Under the pieces are notes generated by a model, which ran no database searches, was not told where the DNA came from, and saw only the letters and a list, made by a program, of their open reading frames with translations. From positions 124,001-188,000 of the forward strand of contig CBDCRK010000035.1 in the NCBI GenBank assembly GCA_965220955.1: a DNA stretch of 64,000 nucleotides, given 5' to 3'. The first letter of the stretch is position 1, and every line of letters begins with the position of its first letter. The stretch is from CBDCRK01 sp965220955 (lineage in GTDB: Bacteria > Desulfobacterota > Binatia > Bin18 > CBDCRK01). The position numbers were made by a program, and so were the translations under genes. Shown one piece after another: positions 7,522-15,259 of the stretch.

Positions 7522-8826
7522 ATGCGCGGACGAAAGCAGAAAGTGCTTATAGGATTTGTTGCTTGTACACTGGCAGCAACTTTTTTGTTTCTCAGTGGCC
7601 AGGGACTGGACGGGGTGGCGGCTGTGGGGAGAGACGACTACGAAGGAATAGAAATGTTTACCAACGTCCTAGCCCTTGTCCAAAAGCAGTATGTGGAGGA
7701 GGTTGCTACCCCGAAGCTCATTGAGGGAGCTATCAACGGCATGCTCAACTCTCTGGATCCGCATAGTGCTTACCTGACCTCAGACTCGTACAGAGAGCTA
7801 CAAATTGAAACCGAAGGAAGCTTTGGTGGGCTAGGGATTGAGATTACTATTCGTGACGGTATCCTCACGGTGGTTTCGCCGATTGAAGATACCCCCGCCT
7901 ACCGGGTTGGCTTGCAGGCCGAGGACCAGATTATCAAGATTGAGGGAGATTTGACTAAGGATATGACACTGCTGGGAGCAGTCAAGAAGATGCGGGGACC
8001 TAAGGGGACAGAGATCACTATTTCCGTGCGCCGAGAGGGAACGCCTAGCTTAATCGACTTCACAATTACACGGGAGATCATCAAAGTACAGAGCGTTAAA
8101 TACCGCACCCTGGATGAAGGGTATGGATATATACGCCTAACCCAGTTCCAGGAACGGACGAACGCAGATTTACAGAAAGCGTTTGCCACACTTACCCAGG
8201 AGAATGGCAAGCTTGAAGGGTTAGTGCTGGATTTACGCAATAACCCTGGTGGCCTCCTCTCCCAAGCGGTCAAGGTAGCAGACGTGTTTCTGGGATCAGG
8301 GCTCATTGTTTATACCGAAGGACGTCTGGACAATCAAAAACAGCAGTATTTTGCTCATAGGCAAGATGCTGATGTGGACGTTCCTATGGTAGTGTTAGTC
8401 AACAGCGGTAGCGCTAGCGCCGCAGAAATTGTGGCCGGAGCAGTGCAAGACCAGGGTCGGGCGGTGATTCTTGGCACCGAAACGTTTGGCAAAGGGTCGG
8501 TGCAAACCATTTTGCCCCTTAATGACGGCTCTGCTCTAAGACTAACGACGGCTTTGTACTATACTCCTAATGGTCGTTCTATTCAGGCACAGGGAATCGA
8601 GCCAGATATTTTGATGGAAAGTGCTCCCACAGTTGAGGTTACTGCCAGGGAGCAACGGGAGATCCGTGAGGAGAATCTGCCCGGGCACATCGACCGCGGC
8701 GAAGGAGAAGACGAGGATGTTATGGGGGAGAAGGAAAAAAGTGACCAAGACCCTCAGCTTACTCGTGCTCTGGAGCTGTTGAAGAGCTGGCGGGTGTTCC
8801 AAACCGCAGTGGCATCAAGACCCTAG
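7522..8826 (+). CDS. S41 carboxy-terminal processing peptidase
   Basis: A 434-residue exported serine protease of the CtpA/Prc family. Order: N-terminal signal anchor (residues about 7-27), an N-terminal helical segment with DPHSAYLT, a PDZ domain (about 95-175, with FGGLGIEI), then the S41 catalytic core. The Ser/Lys dyad is visible: GSASAAE with S299 and FGKGSVQT with K324. CtpA enzymes trim C-termini of envelope proteins in the periplasm. The C-terminal 60 residues are rich in Glu and Asp. The gene stands 39 bases before xseA on the same strand. Confidence 0.92.
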   Translation: MRGRKQKVLIGFVACTLAATFLFLSGQGLDGVAAVGRDDYEGIEMFTNVLALVQKQYVEEVATPKLIEGAINGMLNSLDPHSAYLTSDSYRELQIETEGSFGGLGIEITIRDGILTVVSPIEDTPAYRVGLQAEDQIIKIEGDLTKDMTLLGAVKKMRGPKGTEITISVRREGTPSLIDFTITREIIKVQSVKYRTLDEGYGYIRLTQFQERTNADLQKAFATLTQENGKLEGLVLDLRNNPGGLLSQAVKVADVFLGSGLIVYTEGRLDNQKQQYFAHRQDADVDVPMVVLVNSGSASAAEIVAGAVQDQGRAVILGTETFGKGSVQTILPLNDGSALRLTTALYYTPNGRSIQAQGIEPDILMESAPTVEVTAREQREIREENLPGHIDRGEGEDEDVMGEKEKSDQDPQLTRALELLKSWRVFQTAVASRP

Positions 8827-8865
8827 CCCTTGCTCTGACCGCTTCCCCTCTGTTACAACGCAGGC

Positions 8866-10254
8866 ATGTCTTCTTTGCTGCCAGGGCATGATTATGTGCA
8901 TGTCTTTTCTGTGAGCGACCTGGCTGTCCTCATTAAACAAACGGTTGAGGCAGAGTTGGGTACAGTGTGGGTGGTGGGTGAGGTTTCGAACCTGCGTATT
9001 CCCTCTTCTGGCCACTGCTATTTTACCCTCAAGGACGAGCGCAGTCAGGTAAGCTCGGTAATGTTTCGTCCCTATATTTCTGCTTTGCCCTTTCGACCGG
9101 AGGACGGGATGGAGGTGATTGTACAGGGGCGGGTAAGCTTCTATACAGCACGGGGTGACCTTCAGCTCTACGTTGAGCGTATGGAGCCAAAAGGGGTGGG
9201 CGCACTACAGCTTGCGCTTGAGCAGCTCAAGAAGAAACTGGACGCCGAAGGACTTTTTTCCCCTGAACGCAAGCGTGTCCTACCCTTTCTCCCGCGGCGT
9301 CTAGGAGTAGTTACCGCGCTTACCGGGGCAGCTGTCCGCGATATCCTCACCATTCTTTTTCGTCGCTTTCCCAACCTGCACGTTCTGATCCGACCCACCA
9401 AGGTACAGGGAGCGGGTGCGGCGGAGGAGATCGCCGCCGGGATTCATGACCTCAACATGTATGACCAGGTGGACGTCATCATTGTTGGTCGTGGAGGGGG
9501 CTCACGAGAGGACCTGAATGCGTTTAATGAGGAGGTAGTAGCTCGGGCGATTGCGGCTTCTGCCGTTCCGGTGGTCTCAGCAGTAGGCCATGAGATTGAC
9601 CTCACCATTGCAGACTTGGTTGCCGATCGGCGAGCTCCAACCCCTACGGCCGCTGCTGAGATGGCGGTTCCGCAAAAGGCCGATCTCGTACAGCAGGTAG
9701 AAGAATACAAACGGGCTCTGTACGGGACCATGGGGTCTTGCATGACGGAGGTAAGGGTAAAAACTGAGGGATTGGGGCGGCGGCTTAGAGACCCTCGCCG
9801 TCGGGTGGAAGAGTTACGGATACGCCTCTCAGAGTTGTGGCTGCGCGCAATGCGGCAGGCGCAAAGTGGTGTGCTTGCGGCCGTACGGGAGAATGAAGTC
9901 TGGTCTGAGCGGCTGTTTTTGCAGTCCCCAGCCCTGCGGGCAGGAGTGCTTAGAGGACGGGTGGTGGCTGTGGCTTCACAGCTGGAGGCTGCTTTTCATC
10001 GATTGAAGGACCGTGCCCATGGAAGGGTACAGGAGTTGGCTGCTAGACTAGACAGCTTAAGCCCGCTGGCGGTGCTCGGACGGGGGTATAGTATTTCGCG
10101 CAAGCTCCCGGAGGAGAAAATTGTAACTGATGCTGCTGTGCTCACGCCGGGTGATCACCTGCGGCTGATGTTCGCAAGAGGAGAAGCAACCGTTCAAGTC
10201 ATTACTCATATCTCTTCAGGGGAGGATTATGAAAAAGCCACAGAAGAAATTTGA
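8866..10254 (+). CDS. xseA: exodeoxyribonuclease VII large subunit
   Basis: A 462-residue protein with the XseA layout: an N-terminal OB-fold (residues 10-110, with VWVVGEVSN and GHCYFTLKD), the catalytic core with VGRGGGSREDLNAFNEE near residue 207 and SAVGHEIDLTIADLVADRRA near residue 240, then a long coiled-coil region and a short C-terminal domain (LGRGYSI). With XseB it degrades single-stranded DNA to oligonucleotides from either end. Its 3' end overlaps the start of xseB by 26 bases, which supports co-translation of the complex partners. Confidence 0.95.
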   Translation: MSSLLPGHDYVHVFSVSDLAVLIKQTVEAELGTVWVVGEVSNLRIPSSGHCYFTLKDERSQVSSVMFRPYISALPFRPEDGMEVIVQGRVSFYTARGDLQLYVERMEPKGVGALQLALEQLKKKLDAEGLFSPERKRVLPFLPRRLGVVTALTGAAVRDILTILFRRFPNLHVLIRPTKVQGAGAAEEIAAGIHDLNMYDQVDVIIVGRGGGSREDLNAFNEEVVARAIAASAVPVVSAVGHEIDLTIADLVADRRAPTPTAAAEMAVPQKADLVQQVEEYKRALYGTMGSCMTEVRVKTEGLGRRLRDPRRRVEELRIRLSELWLRAMRQAQSGVLAAVRENEVWSERLFLQSPALRAGVLRGRVVAVASQLEAAFHRLKDRAHGRVQELAARLDSLSPLAVLGRGYSISRKLPEEKIVTDAAVLTPGDHLRLMFARGEATVQVITHISSGEDYEKATEEI

Positions 10255-10468
10255 GGATGCCTTGCGAGGACTCGAGGAAATTGTGGAGCGGCTTGAGTCC
10301 GGAGACCTTGCGTTAGAGGAATCTCTCTCTGCCTTTGAGGAAGGGGTAACTCTAGTTCGTTACCTTAACGATAAGCTCAATGAGGTAGAGCGACGAGTTG
10401 AGGTGCTCACTCGTGACCAGGGTGGGAATTTGCAGGTTGATGAACTTGAGGATGAGGCGTCAGAGTGA
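10229..10468 (+). CDS. xseB: exodeoxyribonuclease VII small subunit
   Basis: A 79-residue helical protein with the XseB pattern FEDALRGLEEIVERLESGDLALEESL near the N-terminus and YLNDKLNEVERRVEVL in the second helix. It binds the XseA coiled coil in the nuclease complex. The start ATG lies inside the end of xseA, preceded by GGGGAGG, and the stop overlaps the GTG start of ispA. The three genes are thus chained by overlaps. Confidence 0.95.
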   Translation: MKKPQKKFEDALRGLEEIVERLESGDLALEESLSAFEEGVTLVRYLNDKLNEVERRVEVLTRDQGGNLQVDELEDEASE

Positions 10469-11355
10469 AGCTCGATCATTACCTGGAGAGGCGTCGCCGC
10501 TTGATTGATAAGGCACTGGTTCGCTGTCTTCCCGTAGATGGCAAGTCTCCCCCTACGCTGGATCGGTCGATGCGCTATAGCCTTTTCTCCGGTGGAAAGC
10601 GTGTTCGTCCAATCCTTGCGCTGGCTGCAGGCGAGGCGGTTGGTGGAGAGGCGCGTCGCACTCTTCCCTTTGCCTGCGCTCTAGAGATGGTCCATGCCTA
10701 CTCCCTGATTCACGATGACCTGCCGGCGATGGACGACGATGACTTGCGTCGGGGTGAGCCGACCAACCATATAGTGTTTGGTGAAGGTATTGCGATTTTG
10801 ACTGGAGACGCTCTCCTGACCGAAGCGTTTCGGGTGATGGCAGAAGCAGTGCTACGTATGCCGAACCAGCAAGAGAGAGGAATCAAGGCACTCCGCGAGG
10901 TGGCTGGAGCCGCTGGCGCTGTGGGTATGATTGCCGGACAGGTAGCCGATCTTGAGGCCGAGCATAAGAGGCCTACGCGCTCCTTATTAGAGTATATCCA
11001 TCTACGAAAGACTGCAGACCTTATCCGTGCTGCGGTGCGAGCTGGGGCCTTAGTGGGAGGGGCAACAAATAGGCAGCTTGAGTGCTTGAGCCGCTATGGC
11101 TTGGCAGTAGGGCTGGCGTTTCAGGTAACCGACGACATTTTGGATGTCGAGGGTGGTACAGCCAAGACGGGCAAACGCCAAGGAAGAGATGCTGAGCTTC
11201 ATAAAGTGACCTACCCTGCGGCAGTGGGAATGGCAAAGGCCAAAGCGCGGGCTTGTGAGCTTCTGGCCGATGCTCTTGCGGCTCTCAAAGGATTTAGCCC
11301 TGCAGCTGATCCGCTAAGACAGATTGCCACATTTGTTGTCGAAAGGGCTTTATAA
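10465..11355 (+). CDS. ispA: (2E,6E)-farnesyl diphosphate synthase type polyprenyl synthetase
   Basis: A 296-residue trans-prenyltransferase with both Asp-rich motifs: DDLPAMDDDDLRRG near residue 85 and DDILD near residue 224. GGKRVRP occurs near residue 45. The length and the residues before the first motif suit a C15-C20 short-chain synthase that condenses IPP with DMAPP and GPP. The product chain length cannot be fixed from sequence alone. A GTG start overlaps the xseB stop (GTGA). The order xseA-xseB-ispA is common in bacteria and is usually followed by dxs; here tlyA follows directly and dxs is absent from the window. Confidence 0.92.
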   Translation: MKLDHYLERRRRLIDKALVRCLPVDGKSPPTLDRSMRYSLFSGGKRVRPILALAAGEAVGGEARRTLPFACALEMVHAYSLIHDDLPAMDDDDLRRGEPTNHIVFGEGIAILTGDALLTEAFRVMAEAVLRMPNQQERGIKALREVAGAAGAVGMIAGQVADLEAEHKRPTRSLLEYIHLRKTADLIRAAVRAGALVGGATNRQLECLSRYGLAVGLAFQVTDDILDVEGGTAKTGKRQGRDAELHKVTYPAAVGMAKAKARACELLADALAALKGFSPAADPLRQIATFVVERAL

Positions 11356-11362
11356 GGGCAGA

Positions 11363-12127
11363 GTGCAAACCAAAACTAGGCGTGAACGCTTAGATGCGCT
11401 TCTTGTTGCCCGTGGCTTGGTTGGGAGCCGCGAGCAGGCCCGGCGGCTCATTATGGCTGGAGCCGTGGTGGTGGATGAGCAGCGGGTAGACAAACCCGGA
11501 GAGGCGGTTGCCACTAACGCGGTTCTCCGGATCAAAGAAGGAATCCTTTCTCCTTATGTGAGTCGTGGTGGGCTCAAGCTTGAGGCCGCTATCCGCGCTT
11601 TTGCCATTGAGGTTGTGGGGAAAGTTTTTCTCGATGTCGGTGCTTCTACGGGGGGCTTTACCGATTGCCTCCTCAAGCATGGAGCCCAGAAGGTTTTTGC
11701 CGTGGACGTGGGCTATGGCCAGCTTGCTTGGAAGCTGAGACACAATCCTAGAGTCGTTAGCCTGGAACGCCACAATATTCGTTACCTGGAGAAGACGGAA
11801 CTGAGCGAGACCCCTGACCTGGCAGTGATTGATGCCTCGTTTATTTCTCTTGTTCTGGTGATCCCCAAAGTTCTTGACCTTATAGCTCCGCATGGCGAGG
11901 TCGTTGCTCTCATTAAGCCTCAGTTCGAGGTAGGGAAGGGCAAGGTCGGGAAGGGAGGGGTTGTGAAAGATTCCGCTCTACACCAAGAAGTAATTGGCCG
12001 TGTGCAACAGCAAGCCCAGAGTTGGGGATTAGAGGTAAAGGGTATAGTAGAGTCCCCTCTCCTAGGGCCCAAGGGGAACAAAGAGTTCTTCCTGTATGGG
12101 CAAAAGGGTTCTGCCTCATTACATTAA
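11363..12127 (+). CDS. tlyA: TlyA family rRNA (cytidine-2'-O)-methyltransferase
   Basis: A 254-residue protein: an S4 RNA-binding domain (residues 5-65, RERLDALLVARG...SREQARRLIMAGAV) followed by an FtsJ-like Rossmann methyltransferase domain with the AdoMet motif LDVGASTGGFTDCLL near residue 86 and ALIKPQFEVG near residue 180. TlyA methylates 16S and/or 23S rRNA cytidines (C1409 and C1920 in mycobacteria); older annotations call the family hemolysin A. The GTG start at 11363 was chosen because AAGGG precedes it at 11354-11358. An in-frame TTG at 11324 lies inside ispA and adds unrelated residues. Confidence 0.9.
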   Translation: MQTKTRRERLDALLVARGLVGSREQARRLIMAGAVVVDEQRVDKPGEAVATNAVLRIKEGILSPYVSRGGLKLEAAIRAFAIEVVGKVFLDVGASTGGFTDCLLKHGAQKVFAVDVGYGQLAWKLRHNPRVVSLERHNIRYLEKTELSETPDLAVIDASFISLVLVIPKVLDLIAPHGEVVALIKPQFEVGKGKVGKGGVVKDSALHQEVIGRVQQQAQSWGLEVKGIVESPLLGPKGNKEFFLYGQKGSASLH

Positions 12128-12284
12128 TCTAAGGTAGAGGAACCAGTTCGCTGCTCGGGCTGGAGAGAAGCGGAAGCCGGAGTGCCTGTTTCACTCCAGG
12201 GGAATAGCTTCTCATCATCGAGGAAGGGAACTAGCTAAGGAAGAGAGAAGAGGTTGGTTCCTCGGGAACTGCCGGTAGTGCTTC
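12128..12284. other. intergenic, nothing recognised
   Basis: Purine-rich stretch after tlyA. I see no gene, RNA or clear terminator in it. Confidence 0.4.
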
Positions 12285-12540
12285 CTACCGGTAGGTGTCT
12301 TCTCGCCGCAGGCTGCAGCGCTGGAGTACTACATCTCGACCGTAGATATCGTAACGAAAACGAAAGCGACTAAGCGAGAGCCGGTACTGGCCATCGCCTT
12401 GCGGGACTCCTTCGAGTTTCTTGATGTGGTAGCCCCGGGTGCGATTGTAGGGGTCGGTTTCAAGAATCTCGCGGGCGCGATGCTGAAGGGGTCTTAATTC
12501 CAGGTGCCCGGCTATGATCCAGCGATCGTCCCGCCGGGGG
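12285..12540 (-). pseudogene. RelE/ParE-like toxin, 5' end missing
   Basis: On the minus strand a frame ends at TAG (12285-12287). It reads like the C-terminal two thirds of a RelE/ParE toxin: PYNRTRGYHIKKLEG, then GDGQYRLSLSRFRFRYDIYG, then LRREDTYR. That layout (a loop with KKLEG, a GxYRLxxxxxRFRYDI strand and a basic C-terminus) fits the family. No start codon with a ribosome-binding site is seen. The upstream part runs into the formylglycine-enzyme-like fragment on the other strand, so the gene appears truncated by a rearrangement near 12540-12560. No partner antitoxin is adjacent. Confidence 0.5.
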
Positions 12541-12549
12541 GATAAACCG

Positions 12550-12885
12550 TCCGTCAGGCAGAGTTGTGGCAGGTCGCGGACCAGCTATTAGTGCGAATAA
12601 TAGAACCGTCGTCATCAGCCGATTCTCAGCTGGTAATGCGTGGGTTGCCGCTGGGCATTGTTCATACGGCCAGTGGCGAGGTGACCGTCGCCGTTGGTGA
12701 GCCGGAACTAGAAAAAGAAGATTTTTTGCAAACGGGTTGGCCTCCAACCTGGGTACACGACTGGGGCTGGGATGAGTTCGGCCTGTGGGCGTTTCGCGTG
12801 GGCGAGATCGAGCCGCGGATGCGGCGGGTTCCCGCTGGTAGTTTCTTGATGAGCTCACCAGAAGACGAAGAAGGCCGCGCCGACT
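12550..12885 (+). pseudogene. fragment of a formylglycine-generating-enzyme-like (SUMF1) protein
   Basis: A plus-strand frame contains WVHDWGWDEFGLWAFRVG followed by RMRRVPAGSFLMSSPEDEEGR. This is the recognisable start of SUMF1/FGE-sulfatase-type domains (normally followed by DDE...V and a long Cys-containing core). Here the frame breaks off after GRAD at about 12885 and continues into sequence that belongs, on the other strand, to a PIN toxin gene. Upstream of 12550 an in-frame stop closes it. It is a roughly 110-codon piece without the catalytic part. Confidence 0.5.
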
Positions 12886-12983
12886 GTATAATTAGCCAAG
12901 AGAGTCAAAGCTTGGGATTTATATGGCTCAGCGGGCAGGTAGAAAGCCAGCACTACACTGGTATCAATCACCAGGACTTTCAA
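12855..12983 (-). pseudogene. VapC-type PIN toxin, only the first 35-40 codons left
   Basis: The TTG at 12983 overlaps the antitoxin stop (TTGA). The frame then reads KVLVIDTSVVLAFYLPAEPY, the N-terminal strand and helix of a PIN-domain ribonuclease with the first catalytic Asp (VIDTS). It continues for about 15 more plausible residues and then enters the reverse complement of the SUMF1-like fragment, stopping at 12855-12857. The remaining three acidic residues of the active site are gone, so the toxin cannot be functional. Confidence 0.6.
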
Positions 12984-13258
12984 TCTCGATCCTCTAGCTC
13001 TTGACGAGCTTCCCGGGCTAGCTCTGCTGCGCTTACCGGCAGTCGGGCCAGCTGTTTCGAGGTCTGCAAGGCTTCGAAGTAGGCTACTAGCCGCTCAATG
13101 CGTTTATATTCGTCAGGGGGTAAAATCGCCTCTGCGAACCGACCACGACGGAAAATCAGAATCGTCGTCTGTTCATTCTCGGCCTCTTTGAGAAGCTGGG
13201 TGAAGGATTTCTTATCTTCTGCTACGGCTACCTTTTTGGTATTTATAACTTTCCTCAT
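12980..13258 (-). CDS. Phd/YefM-like antitoxin, toxin truncated
   Basis: A 92-residue protein with a Phd/YefM-like N-terminal half (KSFTQLLKEAENEQTTILIFRRGRFAEAILPPDEYKRIERL) and a charged C-terminal half that would wrap the toxin. Such antitoxins neutralise PIN or RelE toxins and repress their own promoter. The stop overlaps the start of the PIN toxin remnant downstream, the usual antitoxin-toxin order. The antitoxin has therefore outlived its toxin. Confidence 0.7.
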   Translation of the reverse strand: MRKVINTKKVAVAEDKKSFTQLLKEAENEQTTILIFRRGRFAEAILPPDEYKRIERLVAYFEALQTSKQLARLPVSAAELAREARQELEDRD

Positions 13259-13440
13259 GTTTATTGTAATGACTAGAGTTTATGACCTTTAATGTGGCTT
13301 ATCAACTCTACCATGTCCTAAGGCCAAAAAGTGAATAACTGGTTCACTCTCATGCACAGGCCATAGTACTGTCAGGCTTCTATGCTTAGACAAATAGATC
13401 CCTTGCTTCCGGCTCCAACTCAAGATAAGAGTCTTCTTTA

Positions 13441-13860
13441 ATGACAGGCCCCTCTCATCGTCTTATTGCTGCTTCGAGCGCGGTGCTCCTGGGAGCTCCG
13501 CCTCTTTACGTGGCGGCTGCAACCCTGGGGGCTAAGCTTCCCGACTCTATCGAAAGGATTGGGCTCAAACATCGAGGGATTTCACACTGGCCGGTGCCAT
13601 GGGCTGGCTTGGCTTACTGGTGGATAAATTCAGGAGAGCCGGTGCTGGTTGTGCTCGGCTGGGTGATTGCCGGAGGCCTTTTTCATATTATTAGTGACCT
13701 TTTTACCATTGCCGGTGTTCCCTTCTTCCTTCCCCCGTGGCGGATACGGCTGGGGTTTTTCCGCACCGGCAAGATGGGGGAGTATGTGGTAGCGGCGGGA
13801 ATGGTTAGCCTGGCGGTCATGAAGGTCCTGGAAATGCCGATTTTGCTCTCTTGGCCCTAA
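13441..13860 (+). CDS. YdjM/DUF457-like inner-membrane metal-dependent hydrolase
   Basis: A 139-residue membrane protein with the YdjM-type motif set: THR-like GPSHRL at the N-terminus, LGAKLPDSIE near residue 30, HRGISHWP near residue 45 and HIISD near residue 81. Three or four hydrophobic segments follow one another. The conserved His and Asp residues predict a metal site, but substrates of this family are not established. The length is at the short end of the family. It precedes tenA by 27 bases on the same strand. Confidence 0.75.
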   Translation: MTGPSHRLIAASSAVLLGAPPLYVAAATLGAKLPDSIERIGLKHRGISHWPVPWAGLAYWWINSGEPVLVVLGWVIAGGLFHIISDLFTIAGVPFFLPPWRIRLGFFRTGKMGEYVVAAGMVSLAVMKVLEMPILLSWP

Positions 13861-13887
13861 TAAGATCAACAAGGAAGGTTCTACTCT

Positions 13888-14547
13888 ATGACTCTCAGTG
13901 AGAGGCTACGGCAGAAGGCCGATCCCGTCTGGCAGAAAATCTTTGCTCATCCTTTTATCACCGGCATTGGCGACGGGACATTGCCTATCGAGAAGTTTCG
14001 CTTCTACATCCGCCAGGACTATATCTTTCTTATTGACTACAGTCGTCTTCTAGCCTTGGCTACGGCCAAGGCGCCCGACCTGGAATCCATGGGCAGGTTT
14101 GCCGCGCTGCTCGATGCGACCCTGAACCACGAGATGTCCCTGCACCGCGGGTTTGCCGCCAAGTTCGGGGTAAGTGAGGAGGAACTCGTTGCTACCACGG
14201 CTGCGCCTACCACCTATGCCTATACCCGCCACCTCCTTGAAGTGGCTGCGCTTGGCAGTATGGCCGAGATTGTGACCGTCCTTCTTCCTTGCCAATGGGG
14301 GTACTGTGACATTGGCCAGATGCTTGCAAAAAAGGGCAAACCCATTTCCTCTCCCCTCTATGCGGAATGGATTGACATGTATGCCTCAACAGAATTTGCT
14401 GCGTTAGGGGAGTGGCTGCGCTCGCTCCTTAATAGCCTGACCGGGACTGTGGATGAGGAGAGGCTTGCCCACGTCTTCCTTACCAGCAGCCGTTATGAAT
14501 ACCTTTTCTGGGAGATGGCCGACCATTTGGAAGAGTGGCCAGTATGA
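13888..14547 (+). CDS. tenA: TenA family thiaminase II-like protein
   Basis: A 219-residue all-helical protein with TenA landmarks: FRFYIRQDYIFLIDYSR (substrate Asp/Tyr region) near residue 35, LPCQWGYCDIG near residue 132 with the putative nucleophile Cys, and YEYLFWEMAD near residue 203 carrying the conserved Glu. TenA-C proteins hydrolyse aminopyrimidine thiamin breakdown products to HMP for thiamin salvage. AAGGAAGG precedes the start. No other thiamin gene or TPP riboswitch is visible nearby, so the role is inferred from family only. Confidence 0.87.
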   Translation: MTLSERLRQKADPVWQKIFAHPFITGIGDGTLPIEKFRFYIRQDYIFLIDYSRLLALATAKAPDLESMGRFAALLDATLNHEMSLHRGFAAKFGVSEEELVATTAAPTTYAYTRHLLEVAALGSMAEIVTVLLPCQWGYCDIGQMLAKKGKPISSPLYAEWIDMYASTEFAALGEWLRSLLNSLTGTVDEERLAHVFLTSSRYEYLFWEMADHLEEWPV

Positions 14548-14566
14548 CAGGAGCTAAGGAGGAGAT

Positions 14567-14937
14567 ATGCGACATCTTATTGTTGTCTGTGTGGTGATGG
14601 TGGGGCTCTTGCTTCCTACATTGGCATCAGCGCAGGAACAGAAATCACGTGACTACGAGTTTGCTATGAGCTTTATAACCAGTGTCTTCAGCGTAGTCTA
14701 CTTTCCCATTAAGCTTTCTGTGGCCCTGATTGGTGCAACCTATAGGTGGGGTCACGGGTCTTCTCACTGGCGGTAACCAGAGAGCAGCTGAGGCTATCTG
14801 GCGACCGACCGTTGGCGGGAACCTACTTTATTACTTCTGAAGTCCTTGAAGGGTCAGGGCCTTTTTTGCCGGTAGGTCCTGAAGTATATACGCCGCAAGC
14901 CAGAGAAGAAGGGATGGGAGGCGGACCAGGATATTAA
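14567..14937 (+). pseudogene. small exported protein broken by two frameshifts
   Basis: ATG at 14567 with AAGGAGG upstream begins a 69-codon frame with a signal peptide (cleavage after LASAQ) and the segment VVYFPIKLSVALIGAT, then runs out of frame. From about 14740 the next frame continues sensibly (GGVTGLLTGGNQRAAEAIW, then RPTVGG). From about 14818 a third frame continues (TYFITSEVLEGSGPFLPVG) to TAA at 14937. Joined, these give a roughly 120-residue small secreted or membrane-associated protein of a type seen in deltaproteobacteria (hydrophobic half, Gly-rich hinge, GGTYF...P end) with unknown function. Either a pseudogene or two sequencing indels. Confidence 0.5.
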
Positions 14938-15046
14938 GAACTCATTAGCAAACACCATCCCTTCCAAGATACGATCAAGATACGATGGTACACATAACTT
15001 ATTGTCTTTCCCTGTCCTGCTAATCGCTGAGAGCTTACTAGAGGAC

Positions 15047-15075
15047 TTGACAGGCACATAAGAGCGGGATAGAGA
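15047..15075 (+). promoter_or_regulatory. sigma-70-type promoter of the pyrimidine operon
   Basis: A perfect TTGACA (15047-15052), a 17-base spacer and TAGAGA (15070-15075). Transcription would start near 15080-15083, exactly where the PyrR leader hairpin begins. Confidence 0.65.
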
Positions 15076-15080
15076 TAAGG

Positions 15081-15194
15081 CGCCTTTTTTAAATCTAGCC
15101 CCGTGAGGTTAGGAAAGGTGAAGCCGAGCACAAAAACATTTTTTATAATGATTATATTCGGGCCTCCTTGGCTTCGCCGGGGAGGCCTTTTTTT
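15081..15194 (+). promoter_or_regulatory. PyrR-dependent transcription attenuator (pyr leader)
   Basis: Three mutually exclusive structures can be drawn by hand. (1) An anti-antiterminator with lower stem CGCCTTT (15081-15087) with AAAGGTG (15114-15120) and an upper stem 15095-15100 with 15107-15112. It displays the PyrR loop AGCCCCGTGAGGTT (15097-15110), which matches the consensus ARUCCNGNGAGGYU at 13 of 14 positions with the hexaloop CCGTGA. (2) An antiterminator with GGTGAAGCCGAG (15117-15128) with CTTGGCTTCGCC (15167-15178), 12 bp including two wobbles. (3) The terminator at 15161-15194. Shared segments make 1 and 3 exclude 2, the known Bacillus pyr mechanism: PyrR plus UMP stabilises 1 and causes termination. 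Confidence 0.85.
15161..15194 (+). terminator. intrinsic terminator of the pyr leader
   Basis: GGCCTCC (15161-15167) pairs with GGAGGCC (15181-15187), with an inner GGC/GCC stem and a tiny loop. The stem is followed by seven Ts (15188-15194). It lies between the promoter and pyrR, so it must be read through for expression of the operon. Confidence 0.85.
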
Positions 15195-15259
15195 CATCAG
15201 CTATGAGCAATGCCGGGCAAAACAGAGGGTACGGTTTAAACAGAGGGAGACGGGTGGTC

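Noticed and set aside
8826..8866. Terminator between the protease gene and xseA
   Set aside because: The 39-base gap has no stable hairpin; read-through is more likely.
12460..12858. 132-codon minus-strand open frame
   Set aside because: Pro/Arg/Ser-rich with no family pattern; it is opposite to the SUMF1-like fragment and overlaps the RelE-like remnant in another frame.
13888..14547. TPP riboswitch upstream of tenA
   Set aside because: Only 27 bases separate tenA from the preceding gene, and no CUGAGA-type thi-box is present there.
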